A program made the translations under genes and the position numbers. Source: Neocallimastix lanati (nom. inval.) (lineage: Eukaryota > Neocallimastigomycota > Neocallimastigomycetes > Neocallimastigales > Neocallimastigaceae). Taken from it: a stretch of DNA of 64,000 nt. Position 1 is the first letter of the stretch. The number at the start of each line of letters is the position of its first letter. The DNA lies in NCBI GenBank assembly GCA_016946835.1, contig JACVTC010000001.1:628501-692500 (forward strand), given 5' to 3'. Positions 10,700-21,843 of this stretch are shown here, piece after piece. The notes beneath the pieces were generated by a model, which was given only the letters and a program-made list of their open reading frames with translations, did no database searches and was not told the DNA's origin.

Positions 10700-12330
10700 A
10701 AAAGGTTAGAAATTCTGTTCTAAACTTAGGAAACAAGCCTAATAAGTAAGCCAACTTGGTGATAACATCAGTGAAAGCTACTTCTTTAATTAGATCTTAT
10801 ATACAATAATCGTCGAAAGTATCCATGAGTTTTATGTGTCTTCCACTTGGATTGCTAGAAATATCTTCATTTTCATTTTTGGTATTTAATTCATCAACCT
10901 TTTTAATGATATCTTTCTATATTATTTTTCTTTTTTACAGTACTAATATTCTTCCCCGTTATAAAGGATGGTTCCAGATATATTAATCTTTCTGTTTCAG
11001 ACCTAGCAGGGTTGTGGTTAATTTGTTCTTTTACATTATCTTTCTCAAGTAAAGTTGACTGTTTATGGTTAATGGGAGGTTTATCCTCTAACTTTAATAT
11101 CATGGATGCATTTTCATTCTCCTTATCAGTATTAACTGTATTTTTATTATTATTAATATTATTATTATTCATATTATTATTATTCATATTATTATTATTC
11201 ATATTATTATTATTAATATTATTAATATTATTCATATTATTATTATTCATATTATTATTATTATTTATATTATCATAATTAGATAATGATGAATTATGAC
11301 TCATAGCTGTGGTACAAATGGGAATGGGGTCGTTTTTTAAGTTGTCAATTTGCTTGGCTTTATCGTAAGGCTTAGTTTTATGTAATTTATATTTAGGTTT
11401 TCTTGTTGCTACTGCCAAGATTTCTTGTGAGTCATTTGCGGTCTGTTGAAAAATTTTATTACCATATAAGGAATTGTTTTTAGATTGGTTCTCTTAGTAA
11501 ATATTGCTATTTATTTGATTATTATAATAAGAATTGTCCTACTTAGTATGATTGTATGGACTTATTTTATTAATATTTTGATCAATATATAATTCATTAT
11601 TTACTGTTGTCATTATATAATTTGAAGAAATATTATTGGTTTGTTTATTTGAAGTTTCCCGTCTCCCATTTGTGAGTTTAAAGTTAGTTTAATAATACCT
11701 TTTGCTTCCATTTTGGTTAATTGTTGAAGCGTATATGGGCAATCTGCAAGCTTTTGTATCACTAAGGGTACAACGATAATATTGTATTCTTTTTTTATCA
11801 GTAGTTACTTTTTACATAATTATTATCAACAATTTTATTAGTAGAATTGCCACTAGTAGTACCATTGTTTCATTGATATTAGTCAAACTCCTAGGATTGT
11901 TATTAAAGGTTACATTAGTTCGTTGATTATTTCTATTAGGTTGAAGGTAATTATTCATTATATTATTATTATTATTAACATATAATTATTCGTATTGTAA
12001 CTACTATTGTTACGATGATGATTTTCAGTTATGTGGACACTTTGATTAACATTAGCATGACTTGTATTCATTAATCTGTTCCTATTATTATTTATTCTAT
12101 TATAACCTGAATCATAAAAATTCCTTGTATTATTTTGATAATTTAGTGAAATGGTTTTTTGGTTGTTATTTTGAAAATTAGGATAAGAATTCATACTACT
12201 GTAATTAGTATTCCACTGAGTATTTGTAAATATTTTTTTATTTCTTCTAGGTGGTCTAAAAATATTAGGATTGATATAATTTTCTTGTTGTCCATAATGA
12301 AATTTTATATGATATATATTATATCAGTAA
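10700..12330 (-). pseudogene. Gyp1: Ty3/gypsy Gag-region relic, Asn-rich
   Basis: Downstream (leftward) of the Gyp1 LTR and primer site lie Asn-rich frames. One is 12194-11958 (extending upstream without an ATG to about 12300, reading ...IFRPPRRNKKIFTNTQWN). Another is 11418-10903, with long Asn/Met runs from an ATT microsatellite at 11140-11275. The last part, at 10710-10900, reads IKEVAFTDVITKLAYLLGLF then PKFRTEF. It resembles the gypsy block LGHTPMNFNLTQLLRISVAL of Gyp2, which precedes its protease. Several stops interrupt it. No protease, RT or 3' LTR follows, so the element is truncated near 10.6-10.7 kb. Confidence 0.6.
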
Positions 12331-12450
12331 ATAAAATAATAAAAAGAACAAAAAGAATAAAAATATGTTTAAGCAAAATAAAATAAATCAATGTTATTAT
12401 TATATATTTAGATTTCTTCTACTATTTTCATACTATATTATCTTGCCCCC

Positions 12451-12465
12451 CTACGTTGGGCGCCA
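12451..12465 (-). other. Gyp1 primer-binding site, tRNA-Lys 3' end
   Basis: The minus strand reads TGGCGCCCAACGTAG, complementary over 13 nt to the CCA end of a tRNA-Lys (the classical Lys1,2-type primer site). It lies 5 nt from the LTR end (TTTCA). A G-rich run follows. Confidence 0.72.
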
Positions 12466-12470
12466 AAATT

Positions 12471-13008
12471 TGAAACGAGATTATTAAGAGTATCAGTGTT
12501 CTGTTGAGCAAGTTACTTAATTATAAAATAAAATATTCTAAGAGAAAAATATAATAATAAACACATACTAATAAAATAAATAACAAAGATAATAATTTGT
12601 TTTGTGGTATTTTAATCTTTTATTTTATTTTATATTTAAATATTAGTCAATGTATTTTATTACTCTATTAAAGTTTATATTAGTTAATTCCTATGAATAA
12701 CTAATTATTTACTTTATAATTATAATTATATTAATATTAAGTTTTCCCTACTTTATAATATTTTCTAGTTAGCTCTCTAACTCCTTTCTTAATTTTTTAT
12801 TAATTTTCTTCATTTTATACTTCAATATTTCTCTTAAATCTATTTTATTAGTCATTTTATCTTGTTTAATTTTATTGATAGTTATTATATGTACAATTTC
12901 ATTTATTTATATGTATTAAATTATCTATTATTATAAATTTTTTTACTGTTATTTCTATATTATTTATAAGTATCGTATCAACATTGGTAGATACGGGTTC
13001 AATAAACA
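12471..13008 (-). repeat. Gyp1 5' LTR
   Basis: A 538-bp stretch bounded by TGTTTATTGAACCCG and CTCGTTTCA on the minus strand (TG...CA). It is adjacent to the tRNA-Lys primer site on one side and, on the other, joins abruptly to copia RNase H sequence of Cop3 at 13009. The second LTR was not found in the window, so ends rest on the primer-site position and the junction with Cop3. Confidence 0.65.
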
Positions 13009-14741
13009 CTAAATCTCTAATATGGTGATATCATATGTCAGTATGTTTCGATTTTGGATTTATGGATTGATTTTCACTAATATATATTGTTTTATTGTCA
13101 GCAAAAATTGTTATGCTGTTAATATCTATGTTTAGTCCATTTAAGAAATTTTTATACCAAAGAAAATGTTTTGCACATTCGCTCAAACTATAGTATTCTG
13201 CTTCCACGTTCGAAGTAGAAACAAAGTGTTGTAGTTTAGAATAACAACTTATTGGAGTATTTCAAAAAAGCGTATGAAATCCAGATGTTGATTTTCTTGT
13301 ACTTTGATCTCCAGCATAGTCCGCATCTACAAAAATTTTTAAATCTATTCCTTTTCATATTTCAATTCCGTAGTTCCTTGTATATTTAATATTTCTAAAA
13401 ATCTTCAAAACGTTGACCCAATTTTCTAACGTTGGATTTTTTGATTTCCTTGCAACCTTGCTTACTGCGAATAATATATGAATGAGTACAGATTGCTAAG
13501 TATAACAGACTTCCAATGGCACTTCAATATTTTGTTTCATTGAATTTCTTTTTTCTCAAATTTAAGTTTTCTGAAGGGATAATGTTTTTAACAGGAATTA
13601 AATATTGATATTAAATTTATTTAGTATATCATTTATATACATTGTTTGGTGTAAAATGTATCCATTTAGTGTTTTATTGAATTATATACCTATAACGAAT
13701 TCAGCATCTTCAATATCTTTTATGCTAAATTTTCTTTTAATAGATTGTTTTACTTCTTTTATTTCTTGATTAGTCCAGGCAATAAGAATATCATCAACAT
13801 ATACAGAGAGGATACAAATTATTTCTCTTTTCTCATTTATCTTTGTGTAAACACAAGGTTCACTTTTTATTCTATTAAAACCTATTTTGATTATTTCTTT
13901 TAATTATATTTTCATTTTCATACTTTATATAATTGAAAACCCATTGAGATGAGATTATGTTAGATTCTGGTGGTACTTGTTCGACAGTTACGAATACTTT
14001 TAATTTTTCTAGGTTGTTGAGTTCTTCTTTTACTGCCAATAAACATTCATTTTTATCTTTTAATTTGAATATATCTTTATAATTGTAAGGTTCAATAAGT
14101 GTAATATTGTTTAAATTTATGTTTAATTTTTTATTATAATTTATTCTTTTTATTTTATTTACATTTATAGGATAAGTATATAATCTTCTCTTAAAATTTT
14201 TATAATGTTGAGTACTTGATTATTTTTATTTATCCGTTTTGTATTCATTATTTATATTATTGATTTCTTGTTGATTTTCTATTAATTCTTCGTTGTTATT
14301 GTTTTTTGTTGTATTGATTAAAATACTATTATTAGTGTTTGTCTTCATGTTTTGATGATCATCAGTATTCATATTTATTATTTCTTTATTGATGAATTTA
14401 TTGTTATTAATATTGATTATATTGTTATTAGTAGTTATGTTATTGTTATCGTCATTGTTATTGTTATTATTAAAGCTATTATTTTTGTTATTATTTTGAT
14501 TGTTTAGATTATTTTTAATGTTATCTTTGTTGATATTATAATTTATTGTTGTAATTATTTTTTGTATTTTCATTTTTTTTATGTTTATTTGTGTATTTCT
14601 TAAGGAGAGATTATTACTGCTTTTGTTATTATTTTTATTAAATTGATTGCTATATTTAGATTGATTAGAAAGATTGCTTTCCATGAATTCGTTAGAGGAA
14701 TGAAATTTATTTAAAACTGAATTTTCAGGATCATTTTCCAT
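13009..14741 (-). pseudogene. Cop3 RT/RNase H and linker, decayed
   Basis: Minus-strand copia homology, left to right: RNase H and its end (13009-13300), RT palm with a YVDD-like site near 13795, then an abrupt join near 13905-13925. There the C-terminal RT half meets WVF..., so roughly 100 residues of RT are deleted. An Asn-rich linker follows (open frame 14741-14226, with MENDPENSVLNKFHSSNEFM). Many stops and shifts are present. The left end is cut by the Gyp1 LTR at 13008/13009. Confidence 0.85.
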
Positions 14742-17040
14742 ATGAATTCCACTGTTTGAGCTTTAATAATTTTGTTGTTGATGATATTTAGTATTTTATA
14801 TGATGAAGAATTATCGCTATATCCTAAAATGATTCCTGAATGAGAATTATTATCAAATTTTGATCAATGTTCTTTTGGAACGAAGAAATAAACTCTACAT
14901 CCAAATACTCTTAAGATGCTATAATCAACAGGTTTGTTATAAAATATTTCATAAGGGATCTTATTTTGTATACCTTGGTGGGTGTAAAGATTTAATAAAA
15001 TCTTTAATAATTAATTATTACATAATTAATTAATGTAATAAAATTACATAAATTTATGATTTACGTATATGAAAATTAATTATAAATATATGTAAACTTT
15101 TCATAAAGGAAAAATTATTATTTAAATAATTTTGGATAATAAATTTAATTTAAATAATTTATTTAAGTTAGTTGATTTAGTTTAGTTTATTTAAAATAAT
15201 TATTCTATTTAACTTAGTTAATTTAGTCTAGTTAGTTTAAAATACTTTAAAATTAATTTCAGAATAGTTTTAAATAGTTAAAATTAGTTTAAATAGTTTA
15301 TAAAAATAGTTTTGAATTGTAAATATATAAACATTACTATTAATAATATTTATATAATAAATAGATAATAAATGAGCTCTTATTGAATTTGATTATTATT
15401 AGAAATAAATTGAAAGTTTATTGAATTAATTATTGTATAGTTTTAGTTAATTTTTATTTAATAAAATTACTGAAAATTATTTTGTTTATAAATAAATAGT
15501 AATATATGTAAATTAGATAGAAATAATATATTATAATATAATCATAAAAAATTATTAATAAATGTAAATTTCTATAATTAAATCGATGTATTAATTATTG
15601 ACTCTCAATAGCTAATAACAATAAGAGATTTATTTTTAAAATTAATAAAAGATTATTTAAAAAAAAAAAAAAAGAATTTTTTATTACGTGTTTTAAACTG
15701 TTTTGTGTATTTTGTTATTTGTAATCTGTTTCTTCTAAATTCTTTACAGTGGGGGAGTCGATTATGTATGAAATTGGCAGTATCAACCGCGTATTCCCAA
15801 AAATCATGACTGGAGCTGAGCATCATTTAGTAGTGCTTTAGCCGAAGAGATAAATGTGCCATTAAATCTTTCGTCTCGTCCATTTTGAGAGGGTTTATTT
15901 GGTATTGTAAATTGATGATTAATACCATTTACTTCACAAAAATGCTGAAAATTATTATTATGAAACTTCTTTCCATTGTCTGATTAAATTGATTTAAATT
16001 GATTTAATAGATATTTTTAATAAGTTGTAAACTTTATTATGCCAATTAACGAATTTGTGAAAAATGTCACTTTTATTTTCTGTAAAAATGACCCATCCAT
16101 ATCAAGAATAAACATCTAAAATTGTTAAAAAATATTTATTATTATTAATAGAAGTGATGACTTGACCTACAAGATCGAGTGTGTGTAAGATCTAATATTT
16201 GTTTAGATTTGTTATTTGAAGGTTTAAAAGCTTTATTTATTAATTTTGAGTTGATGCATAATGGACATTTGATTTTTATATTAATATTAATTAATTTATT
16301 TTTAATTTTAGATATATCGTATTGACCAAGGCGTCAATGCCAGAAATCCATTGCTTGTTTAATGTTTAGATGTACGTTATTAATTTCATTGCTATTGTTG
16401 GTATTAAAAATTGTTGGGTTTTTTGATGTGAAAATTTTGTATGCATTTTTATTGATTTGTAAATTCTTTTACTTTCATTATTGCTTGAGATAGGTTATTG
16501 TAATCATTAAAAATTACTATATAATCTTTATATACTAATTGATTAATTGAGATTAAATTTTTTTAATATCTTTTGAATAATATACATTTTTTAAGATGAA
16601 TTGGGAATCGGTGGTTATTTATATATCCTATGAAGTCGCCTAAATAATTTGATTGTACTTCTTTACTGTTTGCTAATGGTATTTTGGTTTTACATTTTTT
16701 AATACTAACAAGAAAATTAATATTATTAAGAGTACTTATTGATGCTCTTGAATCTAGTATCCAAATTATTAAATTATTATCACTTATTTCGTTGATTTGG
16801 TCAATGTTGTTGATTTGTTTAAGATTATTACCACTGGTTTCTAAACTGTTGATTTCAAAGGCGTTTTCTGAGTTGTAGTTTTCTGAAAAATCTTCTGAAT
16901 AGATGTCATTATAATTATTCTTATTATTTATAGAGTAAACATGGATGTTATTAAAATTTTTATTTTTATATTTTGTATTTATTTTTCTCTGGATTTTCTT
17001 AAATCTTTTCTTATTGTTTTGTTTTATAAATTTATTCTTT
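14742..17040 (-). pseudogene. Cop3 integrase and protease region, interrupted by a solo LTR
   Basis: Integrase C-terminal sequence (14745-14982) and the catalytic and zinc parts (15754-16480) are separated by a 766-bp LTR insertion. Blocks alignable to Cop1 and Cop2 include the QNG..R region (about 15850-15900), DLVGQV-like sequence near 16160 and the zinc-site histidines near 16340. Protease-like sequence lies near 16740-16800 (SRALISTLNN on the minus strand). No frame is intact. Confidence 0.8.
14983..15748. mobile_element. Nested solo LTR (766 bp) inside Cop3 integrase
   Basis: It begins TGTAAAGA and ends TCTTTACA, giving 8-bp inverted ends. It is flanked by a perfect 5-bp duplication GTGGG (14978-14982 and 15749-15753). 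Removing it and one duplication restores the sequence CTTGGTGGGGGAGTCGAT, as in Cop2 at about 7058. There is no open frame inside. A 5-bp duplication with TG...CA ends marks an LTR left by recombination. Confidence 0.85.
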
Positions 17041-17711
17041 TTATTCTTTATGCGTTCTTTGGAGTAATGATCATATTTTCCGCATAAAAAACATTCTCCG
17101 TTTCTTCTTTTTTTTTAGATTTTAAAAATTTATTTTTGAAAAATTTATTTTTGAATTTATATTTGCTATTGATTTGAGCATTAAAAATATTTTTTTTTTT
17201 GATATTCTTCTTGTATTTTTCTTTCTTTAATGTTTGAGAAAGCAATATCTGGAATTAATCTTTTTACGTAGCTACAATACCTTTCCCAATCGTTATTGAA
17301 AAACATTGATCCATCTTAAGTTCTCGGGCAAGGCTCTATTTAAAATTCCAACTTTTTCGTAATCAGTCATGTTGGTGTCAATAATTTCTAGTTCTTCAAA
17401 TAGATTTTGAAGTGAGGTCAGGAAAATGTGAATATTATCACTAATATTATACTAATATTAAACTGTAATCTATTTATCTTGTTTCTTAATATTATCTTTG
17501 GATGTTCGTCACCTAGAACAAAAGAATCTTAAAGAAAATTCCACATTTGAAAAGCTGTTTTACTGTGGCTTTTCAAAAGTTCCTTAGTTTTCTCGCCTAA
17601 GCTATTAGTTATAATCCATTTAACTAATATATCATTTTTGTTATTCCCGGTTTCAGTAATGTCACTAAGTCGTTAGTTTCTGGAATTGCTTCTGGTGTTG
17701 TTTCTACTCAT
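17041..17711 (-). pseudogene. Cop3 Gag and zinc knuckle, internally deleted
   Basis: The ATG at 17711 starts MSRNNTRSNSRN. It then stops and jumps to KNDILVKWIITNSLGEKTKE, so about 80 residues of N-terminal Gag present in Cop1 and Cop2 are missing. The knuckle near 17060-17110 reads CFLCGKYDHYSKER: the last cysteine has become Arg. Further frameshifts follow. Confidence 0.85.
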
Positions 17712-18847
17712 TTTAATTAAATTTTTAATGTAAATATTAGTATGTTAATACTTTATTGATTTTTATTTATGTTTTTTGAAATATTTCAAATTTGTTGTCT
17801 TATATATTTTTGATTTTATTAATTTTTATATGTGACTATTTATGTTAAATAATAAATATTTATAGGGTTTAATTAATTTTTTATTTGTATAACTATAAAT
17901 AGTAACAAATTGAAAAGTGCTATTTTTTTATTTTATCATTATTATTATTATTATTTTTTTTTTTTTGGTAACAATAAATTGTTTTTTATATTAAAATATA
18001 ATTTATGAATACCAATAAAAGTATTAAAAAAAAAATATATTTTAATATTACTGCTTTTATTCATTATTGATTTTTTAAAGAATGACTGTTTTATTTTTGT
18101 TTTTTAATTTATTATAGTAGTATATTGAATTTATTTATGGATATTACACATGATGATATTATAAATTACAATAATATTGTTTATCATTTAATATGTATAC
18201 TAATAAATATTTAATATAAATAATTAAATTTTAGATTATAATATTATAGAAGGTGTTTATTTATATATATGATACTATTTATTGATATTATGATATTGAC
18301 CATTGATATTTTTTATATAAGTTTAATATAATTTTAATTAAATTTATTGATTTATTTATATTTTGTTTTATTGTTCCTTTCATTTTATTATTATTTTTTA
18401 TCAACATAAAAATTAATGGCTGATTGATATCGAAAAATTATTATTTTTTTATTATTTTTTTTTATATATTATATAAATAAAATATTTTATTTTTTATTTT
18501 TTATTTTTTTTTTGCTTTGATATATCAAATTATACTTTCAGCTTATGTTCTATAGCTGACATTTTTAAATTTTACTCTCAGATTATGTTTTATAGCTGAC
18601 ATTTTAAAATATATTTTAATAAAAATTATATATAATTTCAATTTTAATTAACTAAAATTTATTTATCCATTAACCTAGAAGTTTGCTATTACTATAATTC
18701 TCTTTTATATATATATAAATAATGATTAGTATTAAAAAACTATAATTCTCATTTATATATATATAAATAATGATTAATATTAAATAATAATTAGAGATAT
18801 TTATATTTTTTATTCTATTATTATTGTTATTATTATTATTGTATATG

Positions 18848-18926
<79 letters not shown>

Positions 18927-19534
18927 GATTAAGAGTCTCAGTCTCAACTGATTAAGTTATATAAAAGTTATGAAACACAAAAATTTAAAAATATAAATTT
19001 GTATTTTATAATAATGGTTTTTTTATATATTTTATTAATGTAGACTTATTATAAACTTTTATTATGTAAAGATATAAAGTGAGAATTAAAATTATAAAAA
19101 TTAAGGATTCATAACTCACTTTTATACTTTTTTTGTAGATTCAATTAGTATGATCTATTGGTTATATTCTTGATATTAAGAATAGATTAAAAATACATAT
19201 ATTTAAATCTTTACTATTTTTAACAATGTCTGATTTTAAAATAATTTTTATAAAATTTAATTTATATCAAAATAAATTATTTTCATAATGAGGTTTAGGT
19301 TATTAAAAATGTAGGAAAGTACTATAAGGTAAAGAATTATTAATAAAATTTTTTATAACACGTCAATTTTTATAAACGTTATTAATTCATTCTTTACCAA
19401 CAACTGATAAAGAATGAAATTTTAAATGAGAAATTATTATAAAAGTAGAATTTTATTATTAATGCTGTATTTTGTGAACCAAATTCTGAAAAGTATTTGA
19501 ATTGTTAGAATCAATTTTGTACACCCTACTACCT
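17712..19534. other. Cop3 leader and non-coding AT-rich region
   Basis: No gene is seen. Contents: the Cop3 leader with its hairpins; a 48-bp tandem duplication at about 18690-18786; a run of 73 T at 18851-18923; and an isolated primer-site motif in the opposite orientation (GATTAAGAGTCTCA at 18927-18940, preceded by ACA). Nothing recognisable follows up to the Cop4 Gag. Confidence 0.6.
18530..18610 (-). repeat. Hairpin repeats in Cop3 leader
   Basis: Two units of about 40 bp. The first has a perfect stem, TCAGCT (18538-18543) with AGCTGA (18554-18559), and a 10-nt loop. The second has one arm mutated (TCAGAT). Orientation and flanks (CTTTCAG..., GACATTTTTAAATTT) match the Cop2 array. Confidence 0.7.
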
Positions 19535-20270
19535 GAATTGTCATATATTATGGAAGGTCCTTGACATATTCGCAACATTTTTCCCAATTTGATTTATAAT
19601 GGAAAACGTTTTATAAGTCTTATATTTTACGACAAGGCTCTGTCTAGCTTTTATTGAGTCCGCCATATCTCCTTCTAGATTTTCAAGATTATTCATGGTA
19701 TTTTGGAGCATTGTTATGAAAGTGTTGATGTCGTCATTGATTGAAAATTTCAAGTTTTCGATTTTCTTCCTTTAAATCAAATTTTTGTTGTTCTTAACTT
19801 TTTGTAAAAGATTTTCGAAGAATATTCCATATTTGAAAGGAAGTTTTATTATGACTTTGAATTATCTTTTTTTTTGTGTTATTTCCCAGGCTGTTGGTTA
19901 TAATCCACATAACCAAAACGTCATTTTTGATATCTTGGTTAGATGTGCCTTTATCATAGACCAAGGAATTATCAAATTTATCAGGAATGTAGTTATCTAT
20001 GTTGTCTTTAATGTCACGTTTTCTTAACAATTTGATTTTCTCTTTGCTGACATATATGTCTAAGTTATTTATGCATAATACATAAAGTATATACTTGTTC
20101 TCCACTCCAGATAATTTTCAGGTGTTAATTAAATTACTCTATTAAAATTTTCAGAGCAATTGAATGTAATATCTTTTTGGAATTTGAGAGTTGTTGTCAT
20201 TAATGGGAATGACTTCTTTTTCAGTTTGGTTTTTGGTGTTGAGTGCTATTCCTTCTTCTTCTACTCATGA
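19535..20270 (-). pseudogene. Cop4: copia Gag stub, truncated
   Basis: Minus-strand Gag pieces in several frames: KDITFNCSENFNRV near 20165, the frame 20105-19794 (MENKYILYVLCINNLDIYVS, then SFQIWNILRKSF) and 19753-19541 (MKFSINDDINTFITMLQNTM). Homology to Cop1 and Cop2 Gag ends near 19540. Protease, integrase and RT are absent, so only the 5' end of the element survives. Confidence 0.82.
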
Positions 20271-20701
20271 TGAAGTTAAAATGTTTAAAAAATACTTTTT
20301 AAATTAAAAAATTTTTTTCTATTTATATGATTTAGTATCGAATATTTATTATTTAGAGTTTTTATAGTAAATTAATTAAAACAGTTATTCTTATAATTAT
20401 TTATTTACATAATTTTAATTATTTTTTAAGTATATTTTTGTAAAATTTATAATATATATAGATTATGAATTGATAATTTTTTTTTTTTATATTTATGAGT
20501 TTTATTTTTAGTTAATGAAATGTTTAAAATATATTGCTGACTATTTTCAGCTCATATTAAATTTATAATGCATTACCTTATATTTTTATGACGATAATTT
20601 CTTTATTTATTTAATTAATATTATATGTATAATTATATAATTTAATAGTATATATAAATATAAGTGTTATAGTAATAATTATTTTTTTTAATTTTTTTTT
20701 A

Positions 20702-20758
<57 letters not shown>

Positions 20759-20872
20759 TTTATTAGAATAAAAAAAATAATTAGTATTATTAAATAGATA
20801 TATATTCATAAATTTAAATTACATTTAGATATACTTAGCTTAATTATTACAAGATTACTAGATGTGATTCTA

Positions 20873-20887
20873 ATGAGACTCTTAATC
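20873..20887 (-). other. Cop4 primer-binding site
   Basis: ATGAGACTCTTAATC matches the tRNA-Lys(CUU) anticodon arm over 15 nt. The following LTR start reads TATCAATAAAAG, one base away from the TG of an LTR and similar to Cop2's TGTCAAAAAT. The leader between gag and this site holds one broken hairpin unit (20536-20555) and an ATT microsatellite at about 20703-20753. Confidence 0.65.
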
Positions 20888-21843
20888 TATCAATAAAAGT
20901 ATTAATTTTATTTATTTATTTATATTAGTTATGCCGAATATATTTTAATTCAAATAAATTTTTTTTATACATTTTATTCGTTACATATTAAAATATAAAT
21001 AGATATTATTTATTAACAATATATTTTATTTGTAATATACAGATATTCCTTCTGACAAAATTAAATAGTCAATTTCTTCTAAATATATATAATAATAATA
21101 ATATTTTATATATATCTTAAATACTTTTAATTTATTTTAAAGTTTATATTAAAAATACATAATTCTTCTCTATATTATAATATTATGAAATAGTTGTGGT
21201 TATTTTTAATTATAATTAAATATATATATAGTTAATATTATTTATAATATTAATATTTATAATATATTTTTATATATTATTATTACATAATTATTTATAT
21301 TATTCAACTATAATTTTTATATGTAAATAATCCTAATAATAATCATTTTTGATGATATTTTTATTTAATATAGAGAAGTTAACAGGGTTATAATTTTAGG
21401 AAAAGATATTAATATTAATAAAATATAATTATACTATTAAAAATATATAGCACATAATAGTCCCGCATATCAGAAATTGGTGGAGATATCAGGGATGTGC
21501 AATAGTATAGTTGTATGATGTTAGGATTTAGAGAAATTATTTTTGAAAGGAAGTTATAATATTTATTAATTATTTTTCCTTATAATACTTTACAACAATA
21601 TTTAATAATGCGTAAAATAAAAATTAATACTAAACAGGATAAATAAGATAATACATAGAGTATTAAAGTATTGAGATTAAATAATATATAGCGTTTAGAT
21701 TAAATAATATTGATAATATTCTATAAATAAAAATAAAAACCAAAAAAAAAAAAAAAAAAAAGAAAAAAAAAATTTTTTGACAAGTTTACAAGTGTTATTT
21801 AAAATAATCCCTATTAAATTATTAAGTATTATTATATATTTAA
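20888..21843. other. AT-rich region between Cop4 and Gyp2
   Basis: No gene is seen. By position it should hold the Cop4 LTR on its left and the Gyp2 5' LTR and primer site on its right; I could not delimit either. The GC-richer patch at 21460-21510 may be the Gyp2 primer-site region. Confidence 0.4.
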
